Below are positions 55,625-62,868 of a DNA stretch of 64,000 nt, in pieces. Under the pieces are notes generated by a model. That model made no database searches. It saw only the letters and a program-made list of their open reading frames with translations, and was not told the DNA's origin. Position numbers and translations under genes: made by a program. Source of the stretch: SG8-32-3 sp964514055 (GTDB lineage: Archaea; Thermoproteota; Bathyarchaeia; Bathyarchaeales; Bathycorpusculaceae). The stretch lies in assembly GCA_964514055.1 (NCBI GenBank), contig CAZEPB010000001.1, positions 129,437 through 193,436 on the forward strand, in the 5' to 3' direction. Every line of letters starts with the position of its first letter. Within the stretch, counting starts at the first letter, position 1.

Positions 55625-55875
55625 ATGAGGTGCGTTGAGGTAAGAGCAGGCGTTCAGGTGCGTTGAAAGGCATGTGAATTTTGAAAATGAGAAGGCAAGC
55701 GGGAGATTTCAGGTGAGTGAAGGGTGGAAAAAAGCGTTTTTAGGGGAAAAATAGGTGTGCAGAGGGGGGGTTTCAAATTATTAATCATCGAGGATTATAA
55801 AAAAATAACTACGTTTTGTTTTCAAGTGAAAAATGTTATATATACGTAATATACATTTCGAAAACGAGGGGTTTT

Positions 55876-56163
55876 ATGACAGAAGAAAAGCTAAGACAGA
55901 AGGCGAGAGAGAAAGCAAGAGCCAAAATTAGTTTCTACATTCATCTTACAGTATACGTTATTATTAATATTCTGCTTTTTTCCATTTGGTACATCACTCT
56001 TGGTCCAAGCGGGTTTCCATGGTTTATCTTTCCCCTAATTGGTTGGGGAATAGGTTTGATAGCTCATGCAGTTGCTACTTTTTATGGAAAATCAATGGAA
56101 GATCTGGAAGAGCGAATGACTGAACAAGAACTAGCAAAATTAAAAGCTCAAGAACCTAAATGA
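55876..56163 (+). CDS. Small 2TM-domain membrane protein
   Basis: A 95-residue protein. The charged N-terminus (EEKLRQKAREKARAKISF) is followed by two membrane helices (about 17-40 and 47-68) and a charged C-terminal helix (SMEDLEERMTEQELAKLKAQ). This is the layout of the 2TM domain family (PF13239), which in bacteria is often fused to histidine kinases. ATG 55876 follows GAGGGG. It is tail-to-tail with the KaiC-V4R gene (2-base gap) and both lie between the direct repeats, so they may form a functional pair. Confidence 0.82.
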   Translation: MTEEKLRQKAREKARAKISFYIHLTVYVIINILLFSIWYITLGPSGFPWFIFPLIGWGIGLIAHAVATFYGKSMEDLEERMTEQELAKLKAQEPK

Positions 56164-56165
56164 AG

Positions 56166-57908
56166 TCATCTGAATTCCCATTCGCAATAAGGATCTCCTG
56201 TTGCGATACATTTAGTCTCCCTTACATGCTGATTATTAACTGCGTAAAAGAAACCGTTGAGAAAACCTGTAGTGAAATAACAAGAAGGTTCTCTAGTATT
56301 GTGTCCGAATCTTTCACAGTTCTCACTTATTCTTAATGTCTCATCCAACACAATCTTTCCAGCTTTGCAATGGTCAATTAGTCTGATAAGGTCTTTCACA
56401 GCCTCTTGTTCTTTCAGACCTGAGTCCATCAGACGTTCACCCAACATCTTGCCAGCTTTGGCACCCCCCATCCTAAAGATTAATTTCATTTTTTCTAGCG
56501 CAAGAGGAGCACGTGTAATCCGTTGCAATTCATGTATGTGTATAAGACTACCCATAGTAGGTCTTTCCATCAGAGGTTTCCCATGTAGCAAAAAGCCCAA
56601 AATATAATTCAGCAAGCGATCGTTGACCTCTTCTATAACAGAACCGTCTTTCTCCAGAGAAAACTTCAGCTCATCAATTTCTCTAGGAACCATTTTGTAT
56701 TCACAATAGGGATGACCCAATCCTATACATTTGGTTTCAACAATATTCCAGTCTTTTCCCTCTCTTTCAGTTGCATTTAATGAAACTCCATTCATTGCAA
56801 GTCTCACCAATGCCAAAGGGGCACCAACATTTCCAAATCCCCAGCATTCATAATTCTCGTGGACTCTATAGTAGTGTTCATCTGTTTTGGATTTTTTTTC
56901 AAGGTATTCTGATTTGCCCACTCCAAAAATTATTTCCTGATTTTTCAGAAATCTTGTTGCCAATTTTTTCATGTCTTTTACTTTACTGAAACTTTTTGGC
57001 ATAAAAAGTTTAAAAGCAAGTCTTTTTTGCCAAGGAAGAAACGATAGAATGTCATTACCCCAATTCCTTGGGTTATATTGAATTTTGATCCAGTCATACA
57101 TTATAGTCGAAAATCTTTTAGGATCCCAAAGCATCCCACTCCACAGGAATAGGTCTCGCCAAGCAATGTTAACAAAGTCACCAATTTCTTTCCTTAAAAC
57201 TATTCCAGAAGCCCCAAAAGTTAATCTTACGTTCTGCTTAACGTAATCGACATTAATGGGGCGTATCTGTTCAGTTGGACTTGGAGTTAAAGAGACATCG
57301 ATTCTTCTCGGCTTCAATATAGGATGCCTAATAACATTGAAAACTCTCCTACCTTCCTCAATACTCATCTTTACTACGCCGTTGGAGATGCTCATCATAC
57401 CCACAAGATCTTCTTCTTTGCCACTTCCCTCATCAAAACAAGCTAAAACGGCATTTCCGTCCCCAGCAAATCTGGATAGATTAAGCCTAAGAAACCGAAC
57501 AACATCGGAACCGCACAAAAGATAAGGCGAAGTCAAAGAGTCAAATACCAATAAAACTCCTTTTTTGCCTATCATTCTTTGATGCTTCGCTATGGCAATA
57601 CCTATACTAGTTAGATTTCCACAGCTGGCATTAAGAGTATCAGGGCGATCTGTAACTGGTAACCCTACAGTCTGATTATACCCATCAACAAATTTCAGCA
57701 AACTAGTAGTTGTTGCCAGTCCTCTTTCTTTCAGGAATCCTTCTGCTTCGTGAGTTCCGTATTCAGTTGTTACAAAGATGACGGGTCTATCTACCGCCAA
57801 GTTATAGAGAACAGTCTCATGGCAAAAAGTTGACTTTCCCACTCCAGGAGGACCAACCAACATAACAGTCTTTGCATTAGGCACTTGCTGTAACTGGGAA
57901 AGAGACAC
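56166..57908 (-). CDS. KaiC/RecA-like ATPase fused to two V4R ligand-binding domains
   Basis: A 580-residue protein. Residues 1-215 are a KaiC-type RecA domain: Walker A GPPGVGKST (19-27), FVTTEYGTHEAEGFLKERG, and Walker B-like VLLVFDSLTSPYLLCG. Two V4R (4-vinyl-reductase-like) domains follow. The first ends about residue 405 with VETKCIGLGHPYCEYKM and the second ends at 580 with RETKCIATGDPYCEWEF. The paired Cys/His of each could bind a metal or hydrophobic ligand. Such proteins would couple ligand binding to an ATP-driven signalling switch. Base composition looks AT-rich. It overlaps nothing and is bracketed by direct repeats. Confidence 0.85.
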   Translation of the reverse strand: MSLSQLQQVPNAKTVMLVGPPGVGKSTFCHETVLYNLAVDRPVIFVTTEYGTHEAEGFLKERGLATTTSLLKFVDGYNQTVGLPVTDRPDTLNASCGNLTSIGIAIAKHQRMIGKKGVLLVFDSLTSPYLLCGSDVVRFLRLNLSRFAGDGNAVLACFDEGSGKEEDLVGMMSISNGVVKMSIEEGRRVFNVIRHPILKPRRIDVSLTPSPTEQIRPINVDYVKQNVRLTFGASGIVLRKEIGDFVNIAWRDLFLWSGMLWDPKRFSTIMYDWIKIQYNPRNWGNDILSFLPWQKRLAFKLFMPKSFSKVKDMKKLATRFLKNQEIIFGVGKSEYLEKKSKTDEHYYRVHENYECWGFGNVGAPLALVRLAMNGVSLNATEREGKDWNIVETKCIGLGHPYCEYKMVPREIDELKFSLEKDGSVIEEVNDRLLNYILGFLLHGKPLMERPTMGSLIHIHELQRITRAPLALEKMKLIFRMGGAKAGKMLGERLMDSGLKEQEAVKDLIRLIDHCKAGKIVLDETLRISENCERFGHNTREPSCYFTTGFLNGFFYAVNNQHVRETKCIATGDPYCEWEFR

Positions 57909-58250
57909 TGAATATCCCCCAATGAAAACTGTTTCTTCTAGTTCTTCAAATTATCGGTAAGTTTAGGTATTAAATTTAATCTTTTCCCCTTCTGCCTTCC
58001 TACCTCTTACTCTCTTTTACTATCCACTACAAATTTGGCCAATGCTCTTTGATATAGGCATTATATCACTTATCTCAGGAAAAACACGAAAACAAACATG
58101 GGATAAAGACCATCTTTAGCCTAAAATAAGGAAAGCAACGCTGCACTTAAGGAAATTATAAACAAGTTTTCTATTGAAACCAAATAATGTAAAGATTTAA
58201 AACTGCATAACTTCTAACTAATTTCTAACTCTCTGTGCGTCGGGTTAAGT
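57909..58250. other. Intergenic region carrying direct repeat copy B
   Basis: About 342 AT-rich bases between divergent genes. Apart from repeat copy B (58068-58107), it holds a leftward AT-rich promoter area near 57945-57985 for the KaiC-V4R gene and TTTAAAACTGC near 58195 for the propeller gene at 58251. A pyrimidine-rich run (about 57980-58025) is also present. No gene seen. Confidence 0.45.
58068..58107 (+). repeat. Direct repeat copy B (~40 bp)
   Basis: Same orientation as copy A at 55496-55535: starts ACTTATCTCAG, ends AAACATGGGATAAA. About 35 of 40 bases match. No open frame spans it and no terminal inverted repeat was seen, so it is not a recognised IS end. Confidence 0.75.
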
Positions 58251-59771
58251 ATGAACAACCAATATCGATGCCTAATCTCAACCATTCTTTTCATATCCCT
58301 TCTTTGTTCATCTGTCGGGTTGGGGGTTAATGCGCAAACTGGAGACTTCAACTTAGAAGCTGAACAAAACTGGGATACTTACGGTGTAGGTGGCACCTGC
58401 GTCTATGGAAGCCATAACATTTTTGTGGGAGATGTTGACGGCGACGGTGCTATGGAAATATTAACAGGCGGCTTCGCGTATAACACTCTCAACGGTTCTA
58501 GAACTACCATTGAAGCTCCGCTCAAGATATGGAGTTGGAACGGACAAAACGTTATGCTCAAGGCAAGTGTTAATTGGATAGGAAGTATTTTGTGTCTTTA
58601 TGCTGCAGACGTCGATGGCGACAAAACTGTTGAGATTATTACGGCTGGGTCGTACCGGAATGAAACCGGCAATTACACATCTTCATGCCTGAGAATTTGG
58701 CGTTTAAACAATCAAGAGTTGAGCCTAAAAGCACATTATGAAGGAATATCTGTTAGTTCCATCTTCGTCAGTGACGTAGACAAAGACGGCGTGTCAGAAA
58801 TTGTTACGGTTGGTAGACTAGGCAATAATTCTTTGAATACTGGGCAGCTTTGTTTATGGCACTTCAAAGATAACGCTTTAGGTTTGGCTGGAAGGCTGGA
58901 ACTGGATATAGCTAATGTAACAAACGCTAATTCCGTATACGCCGGTGACTTGGACAGTAATGGAAACATCGAAATTATTGTAGGAGGGTACTCCGACAAC
59001 CTCAACAATAGTAAGGGGCAAATTAGCATTTGGCAATGGAACGGTCAAGAATTCTCACTAAAAGCAAACGAAAACTGGCAGCTTATTCCTGAAATTTACG
59101 CTGAAACTATAGCAGGTGGCGTTCAAGGAAACACAATTGTAAACAGCGTCAAAGCAGCCGATTTAGATGGGGATGGATTCAAAGAAATAGTTTCTGGAGG
59201 GTTTGCTTTTGACGGGGAAAAAGTAAATGCTCAACTTACAGTTTGGCGCTGGGATGGCAACGCTTTAACAAGTCTGGAGAGCCAAGAATGGGCAACCGAT
59301 TATCTAACCGAAGTGAAATCCGTATCGCTTGATGATGTTGATAACGATGGGAAAACAGAAGTTGTAACAAGCGGCATAACAGCGGCTGAAGACAGCTTTA
59401 AAAACAGTGAAGCCCTTCACGACCGAGGGCAACTCACAGTCTGGGGTTTCAACGGAACAGCTCTAATTTTACAGCAAAGTGGAGAGTGGACTTTTGATGA
59501 TGGTGCGTGCGCTTGGAACGTGGGCAATGGTGACGTTGACAAGGATGGCGTTTTAGAAATTATTACCGTTGGCTGTACAGCATTGGGGAGCTTATGCGAC
59601 CCAGACATGCGGATTTGGTCAATTGCAAACGTACGCGCAACCCCAAATTACTTGCCCTATGCGCTTGCAGCCGGAGTACTCGTAATAATAGCTGCTTTTT
59701 CTACCATCGCTTTTGCTTGGCGAAAAAAGAGAAAAGAAACCGTAAATAATAATCCAATCAAGAAAGGATAA
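58251..59771 (+). CDS. Exported FG-GAP/VCBS-type beta-propeller protein with C-terminal membrane anchor
   Basis: A 506-residue surface protein. Signal peptide 1-29, then about seven propeller blades, each with a Ca2+-binding D-x-D-x-D-G-like loop. Examples: FVGDVDGDGAMEILTGG, YAADVDGDKTVEIITAG, FVSDVDKDGVSEIVTVG, KAADLDGDGFKEIVSGG. A C-terminal membrane helix (about 468-489) precedes a basic tail. This architecture resembles integrin-like FG-GAP repeats and suggests extracellular ligand or polysaccharide binding. ATG 58251. Downstream of repeat copy B. Confidence 0.88.
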   Translation: MNNQYRCLISTILFISLLCSSVGLGVNAQTGDFNLEAEQNWDTYGVGGTCVYGSHNIFVGDVDGDGAMEILTGGFAYNTLNGSRTTIEAPLKIWSWNGQNVMLKASVNWIGSILCLYAADVDGDKTVEIITAGSYRNETGNYTSSCLRIWRLNNQELSLKAHYEGISVSSIFVSDVDKDGVSEIVTVGRLGNNSLNTGQLCLWHFKDNALGLAGRLELDIANVTNANSVYAGDLDSNGNIEIIVGGYSDNLNNSKGQISIWQWNGQEFSLKANENWQLIPEIYAETIAGGVQGNTIVNSVKAADLDGDGFKEIVSGGFAFDGEKVNAQLTVWRWDGNALTSLESQEWATDYLTEVKSVSLDDVDNDGKTEVVTSGITAAEDSFKNSEALHDRGQLTVWGFNGTALILQQSGEWTFDDGACAWNVGNGDVDKDGVLEIITVGCTALGSLCDPDMRIWSIANVRATPNYLPYALAAGVLVIIAAFSTIAFAWRKKRKETVNNNPIKKG

Positions 59772-59901
59772 AGGTTATGAGTCAAAATCAATGGCGTTAA
59801 CAGTTTTCCCTCGCCACAGAATTTTTTCATTTGAACGTAATTGTTTTGCTATGTTGGTCAAGCTTCCCCTTCTTTTTGCGTTGTCACAAAATTGGAAATA
59901 G

Positions 59902-60300
59902 CTACAATGATTTAGCTAATTCTTCGACTTTATTTTCGATCTGTGCGTAGATTTTTCTCGCATCTTCATTCTTCAGAAAGTATGGGTCTTTGATATTCCA
60001 TTCAACAATTCTAGTCTCGCATTCTGGACACACACGCAAAACTGCCTTCGTATGTATCTGTTCCATGGCAACAATTAGGTCGTAGCATTTTAGGTCCTTT
60101 TCGTCAATACTCTGCGGGGTCTTCTTGAGATATTGAGTAGCGTTTTGTTTTGCCAAGTACTCTCGTACCTGTCTCGAAATGGGAACAATGACATGCAGCC
60201 CTGCAGAATCAATTTCTAAGTCGGGTCTCAATTTCTTGAGAAGCGCTTCAGCTAACGGGCTACGATATGCATTTCCAGAGCAAACAAACAGAACTTTCAT
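59902..60300 (-). CDS. Low-molecular-weight protein tyrosine phosphatase-like protein
   Basis: A 132-residue phosphatase. The active-site P-loop V-Cys7-SGNAY-Arg13-SP is the C-x5-R motif of the LMW-PTP/arsenate-reductase superfamily, and the general acid Asp105 is in IKDPYF. Arsenate reductases of this fold need extra cysteines. Here C-x2-C (CPEC, 91-94) exists but not at the usual place, so phosphatase activity is more likely. ATG 60300; follows the ATP-cone nuclease gene on the same strand with 41 bases between, so possibly co-transcribed. Confidence 0.88.
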   Translation of the reverse strand: MKVLFVCSGNAYRSPLAEALLKKLRPDLEIDSAGLHVIVPISRQVREYLAKQNATQYLKKTPQSIDEKDLKCYDLIVAMEQIHTKAVLRVCPECETRIVEWNIKDPYFLKNEDARKIYAQIENKVEELAKSL

Positions 60301-60341
60301 GCGACCTCACTACTGCAATACCCAATTCCGTTCAGCCATCT

Positions 60342-61199
60342 TCAATCTGCGTTCTTAAGCAAATATGTGCTAGTCCTCGCTTTTTCAATTGTATTCTTAA
60401 GAATTTCCCGTGATATTGCCGTTTCTCTAGCAAGTTTTGATGTTTTTTCTTCAACTAACTGCTTCATTAGCACAATTCCAGAGTTAACGAGTTTCATTCT
60501 GACTTCGCTTTTTAACCCTTTGATACAGCTTAATGGATACAACTTCTTTTCCTCAATCATACTTTGTAAAGCAAGCGTTTTCGGTGAACTCCATCCAATT
60601 TGCAGTATATTCCTGCACTTACCATAACGTCTTGCATGTTCTGAGTACCTAGTGTTAGTAACTATCATCGCTCTATCAATTTTCAAGCTACTCTTTCCAA
60701 GCGCAAAACCCTCGGTAACATCCTCCAGCACAGCTCTAGCTATACGGCTTTCATCCAACCCCGTTGGAGTGTGATAGTTTGAATGATGTTTCGCTTCAAC
60801 AAAATATGTGATGCCATCTTTCCTTGCGACCGCGTCAACTTCGTGTCCTACACATTTTCCTCTTATAATTTGGTTTGGACTAACCTCAAACCCATTATGC
60901 GCTAATAAAATTTGAACAAACTTTTCGAATTCTGGCTTTGAACCCATCAGGCTTAAACCTTTTCTCAGATCAAGAAAATGTCGAATGGTAGGCTTATGTT
61001 TTCGCAGCAACCTGAAAATCATCTGAAGAACTTTTCTGGTTGGTATGCCATCGTAAAGCCGTGCCTCCACTTTGTCAGCAACTTCAAAGGCAATACGCCT
61101 GTTTGCACCCATCCTCAAGCAGGTTTTCACAACCTTCTCTCTGTCAAACAATTGTCTAGAGCCATCTGCTTTTGTTACGAAAACGGGCAAGATATTCAC
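60342..61199 (-). CDS. ATP-cone domain fused to Mrr-like PD-(D/E)xK nuclease and C-terminal HhH-like region
   Basis: A 285-residue protein. Residues 1-85 are an ATP-cone (PVFVTKADGSRQLFDREKVVKTCLR, a nucleotide-sensing module best known from ribonucleotide reductase and NrdR). Residues about 88-205 are a restriction-endonuclease-like core: Glu91, Glu120, Asp122 (GHEVDAV), and Glu135-Ala-Lys137 (FVEAKHH), the PD-ExK catalytic set. The C-terminus, about 220-285, looks like helix-hairpin-helix or winged elements. ATP-cone/REase fusions occur in archaea, but their DNA target and biology are, to my knowledge, unestablished. ATG 61199. Confidence 0.85.
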   Translation of the reverse strand: MNILPVFVTKADGSRQLFDREKVVKTCLRMGANRRIAFEVADKVEARLYDGIPTRKVLQMIFRLLRKHKPTIRHFLDLRKGLSLMGSKPEFEKFVQILLAHNGFEVSPNQIIRGKCVGHEVDAVARKDGITYFVEAKHHSNYHTPTGLDESRIARAVLEDVTEGFALGKSSLKIDRAMIVTNTRYSEHARRYGKCRNILQIGWSSPKTLALQSMIEEKKLYPLSCIKGLKSEVRMKLVNSGIVLMKQLVEEKTSKLARETAISREILKNTIEKARTSTYLLKNAD

Positions 61200-61324
61200 A
61201 CCAATTGAAGGTTACCAAAATTATGCTCCTATACCTCTTAAGTATGTATGCATTTACCGTTTAGCGCGTTTTCAATTATTCAGTAATTTTCATTACCTAG
61301 AACGTCATTGATTTTTTTGGGTGG

Positions 61325-61972
61325 GTGCTGCAATTGAGGAAAATCAATCTTGTAATCATCGCCTGCATTCTCGTTTCGCTGCTTTCTTGGCTTTCAAACC
61401 CTGACGTAGTCCTTGAGTATCTGGCTTTCAGCGGCGAGAACCTCCTCAAGGGCAGAGCGTGGACTTTGATTACATCGCTGTTTCTCCACGCCGACCTTCT
61501 GCACTTAGCTGGTAACATGCTTTTTCTCTACGTATTCGGCAACACTATGGAAGAGGATTTGGGCGCCACCAAGACTTTAGGCACCTTCTTCTTTGGCGGC
61601 ATCGCCTCTTTTCTTCTAAGCCTGCCATTCTACGGCACAGCAACGCCGTTAATCGGTGCTTCAGCAGCCATATTCACGCTATCCGCAATAGTCATGCTGA
61701 TTAAACCATTGAAATTCTCAATTCTCTTCTTTATGCCTCAAGGACTAGTGGCGATTCTCTATTTTGTGTACAACGCAATTGCCGTTTATTCTGGTACTGA
61801 AGGAAATGTGGCTTACATCGCTCACATAATAGGGTTCGCTATTGGGATTCCCTTCGGCTTGGTATGGAGTAAGAACTGGCTCAAAAATCTTCTAATAACC
61901 ATAGCGCTGTTGGCGATATACCTTATAGTAGTAGCCATCTTGATTCCAATCATTTTGAGTGCAATCACCTGA
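61325..61972 (+). CDS. Rhomboid-family intramembrane serine protease
   Basis: A 215-residue polytopic membrane protease with six or seven helices. The catalytic dyad is Ser113 in LIGASAAIF (GxS motif) and His167 in AHIIGFAIG. The RAWTLITSLFLHADLLHLAGNM loop carries conserved Arg, His and Asn residues that form the L1 region and oxyanion site. GTG 61325 and TTG 61334 are both possible starts after GGGTGG. It would cleave membrane-anchored proteins; several single-TM surface proteins in this window are conceivable substrates. Confidence 0.92.
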   Translation: MLQLRKINLVIIACILVSLLSWLSNPDVVLEYLAFSGENLLKGRAWTLITSLFLHADLLHLAGNMLFLYVFGNTMEEDLGATKTLGTFFFGGIASFLLSLPFYGTATPLIGASAAIFTLSAIVMLIKPLKFSILFFMPQGLVAILYFVYNAIAVYSGTEGNVAYIAHIIGFAIGIPFGLVWSKNWLKNLLITIALLAIYLIVVAILIPIILSAIT

Positions 61973-62074
61973 AACCTCATTCAGAGCTAAGCTAAACGAT
62001 AAAAACTAACGGGCAAAAGCCCAGAACAAAGCCCTTATAACCGAGAGATACCCTTTCAAAGTTGTGGATGTAAA

Positions 62075-62260
62075 ATGTGCGAATTCAATGTTATCCTAAA
62101 CGGAGAGACCGTGTTCAAAGATGTTGTCTACGCCAAAGCCGCAGGTGCTACCGTTACAGTAAAAAACGTATTAGGGGAAGCAAAGGAATTCAAAAACTGC
62201 AAAATCACCGAAGTTGACGTAAACTCAACGAGGCTAGTTTTAACGGCAGCAACGCCTTAA
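62075..62260 (+). CDS. CooT-like nickel-binding small protein
   Basis: A 61-residue beta-barrel-like protein starting MCEFNVILNGETVFKDVV and ending with the ITEVDVNSTRLVL strand, matching CooT-family proteins in which Cys2 is the Ni-binding residue of a dimer. In bacteria, CooT aids nickel insertion into CO dehydrogenase. No CODH gene is in the window, but NikR is. ATG 62075 lies in a good context; TATA-like CTTATAACC about 42 bases upstream suggests its own promoter. Confidence 0.82.
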   Translation: MCEFNVILNGETVFKDVVYAKAAGATVTVKNVLGEAKEFKNCKITEVDVNSTRLVLTAATP

Positions 62261-62412
62261 AACCCAACGCAGCACAAGTGGCTACATTTTCTCATCTCAC
62301 CCACCGACTCCGACAATGCAACCTTCGGGAAACTAGCGAATGTATTAAATTAGCTCCCCACAATTATTACCAATTTAACCTCACGTCTCTTGCGGTCAGT
62401 TGAGTGGAATGT

Positions 62413-62625
62413 ATGCGTAAACTCGTCAGACTGAGCGTTGCCATAGGCGGCTTTCTGATAGTGACCAGCCTAATTTTAACGGGGACAGTTTTTCTAATCT
62501 TATTAAACCTAATAGACATATCCGTTTTCTCAGATCAAACAAGCACGTCGCTGTTAACGTTGATGTTCCTCGCCATTGGAATATTAGACTTCGCAGCAGG
62601 AATAATCCTCCTCCTTAAGAGATGA
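62413..62625 (+). CDS. Small two-TM membrane protein (70 aa)
   Basis: A 70-residue protein with two hydrophobic helices (about 6-30 and 46-66) and a terminal KR. ATG 62413 is preferred, with GAGTGG upstream; GTG 62404 is an alternative. It is followed 6 bases later by another two-TM protein gene and then by an amino-acid permease, so the three form a rightward operon. The small proteins may be accessory subunits of the permease. Confidence 0.65.
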   Translation: MRKLVRLSVAIGGFLIVTSLILTGTVFLILLNLIDISVFSDQTSTSLLTLMFLAIGILDFAAGIILLLKR

Positions 62626-62631
62626 AAATCA

Positions 62632-62850
62632 ATGAGTGCCAGAAAAATCCTCTCAAAAACAGTTGGCCTGATACAGACTACAATAGGCGGGATAGCCACG
62701 GTCTTCGCTTTCCTCTCTTTCTACAACGTTTTCGGCATACAGACCATGCTGGGCATTTCCATGGCGTCAATCGGACTTTACCTATGGATCTTCATCATTT
62801 TCGGCCTTTTATCAATCATAAGCGGACTTTTTCTTTTTTATGAGCGATAA
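62632..62850 (+). CDS. Small two-TM membrane protein (72 aa)
   Basis: A 72-residue protein similar in size and layout to its upstream neighbour (helices about 12-30 and 43-68). The two may be diverged duplicates: both begin with a short basic N-terminus and end with a charged residue pair after a LLS/GLF helix. It lies between the first small membrane gene and the permease gene (18-base gap). Confidence 0.65.
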   Translation: MSARKILSKTVGLIQTTIGGIATVFAFLSFYNVFGIQTMLGISMASIGLYLWIFIIFGLLSIISGLFLFYER

Positions 62851-62868
62851 ACGCAGGAGTTGACCGCC

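Larger units (their letters stand above)
55437..55875. other. Gene-free stretch with dispersed repeat, hairpin and G-rich strand
   Basis: About 440 bases. It contains the ~40-bp direct-repeat copy A (55496-55535), a TCCCGAC/GTCGGGA hairpin (55593-55624), and two copies of AGGTGCGTTGA (55628-55638 and 55656-55666). The + strand is markedly purine-rich to about 55770, including a run of eight G. The TATA box of the 2TM gene (GTTATATATACG) is near 55833-55844. No open frame in the G-rich part looks like protein; a structured RNA is possible. Confidence 0.5.

Noticed and set aside
55496..58107. Insertion sequence or CRISPR explanation for the ~40-bp repeats
   Set aside because: No transposase, no terminal inverted repeats, only two copies seen and 2.5 kb apart; retained as direct repeats only.
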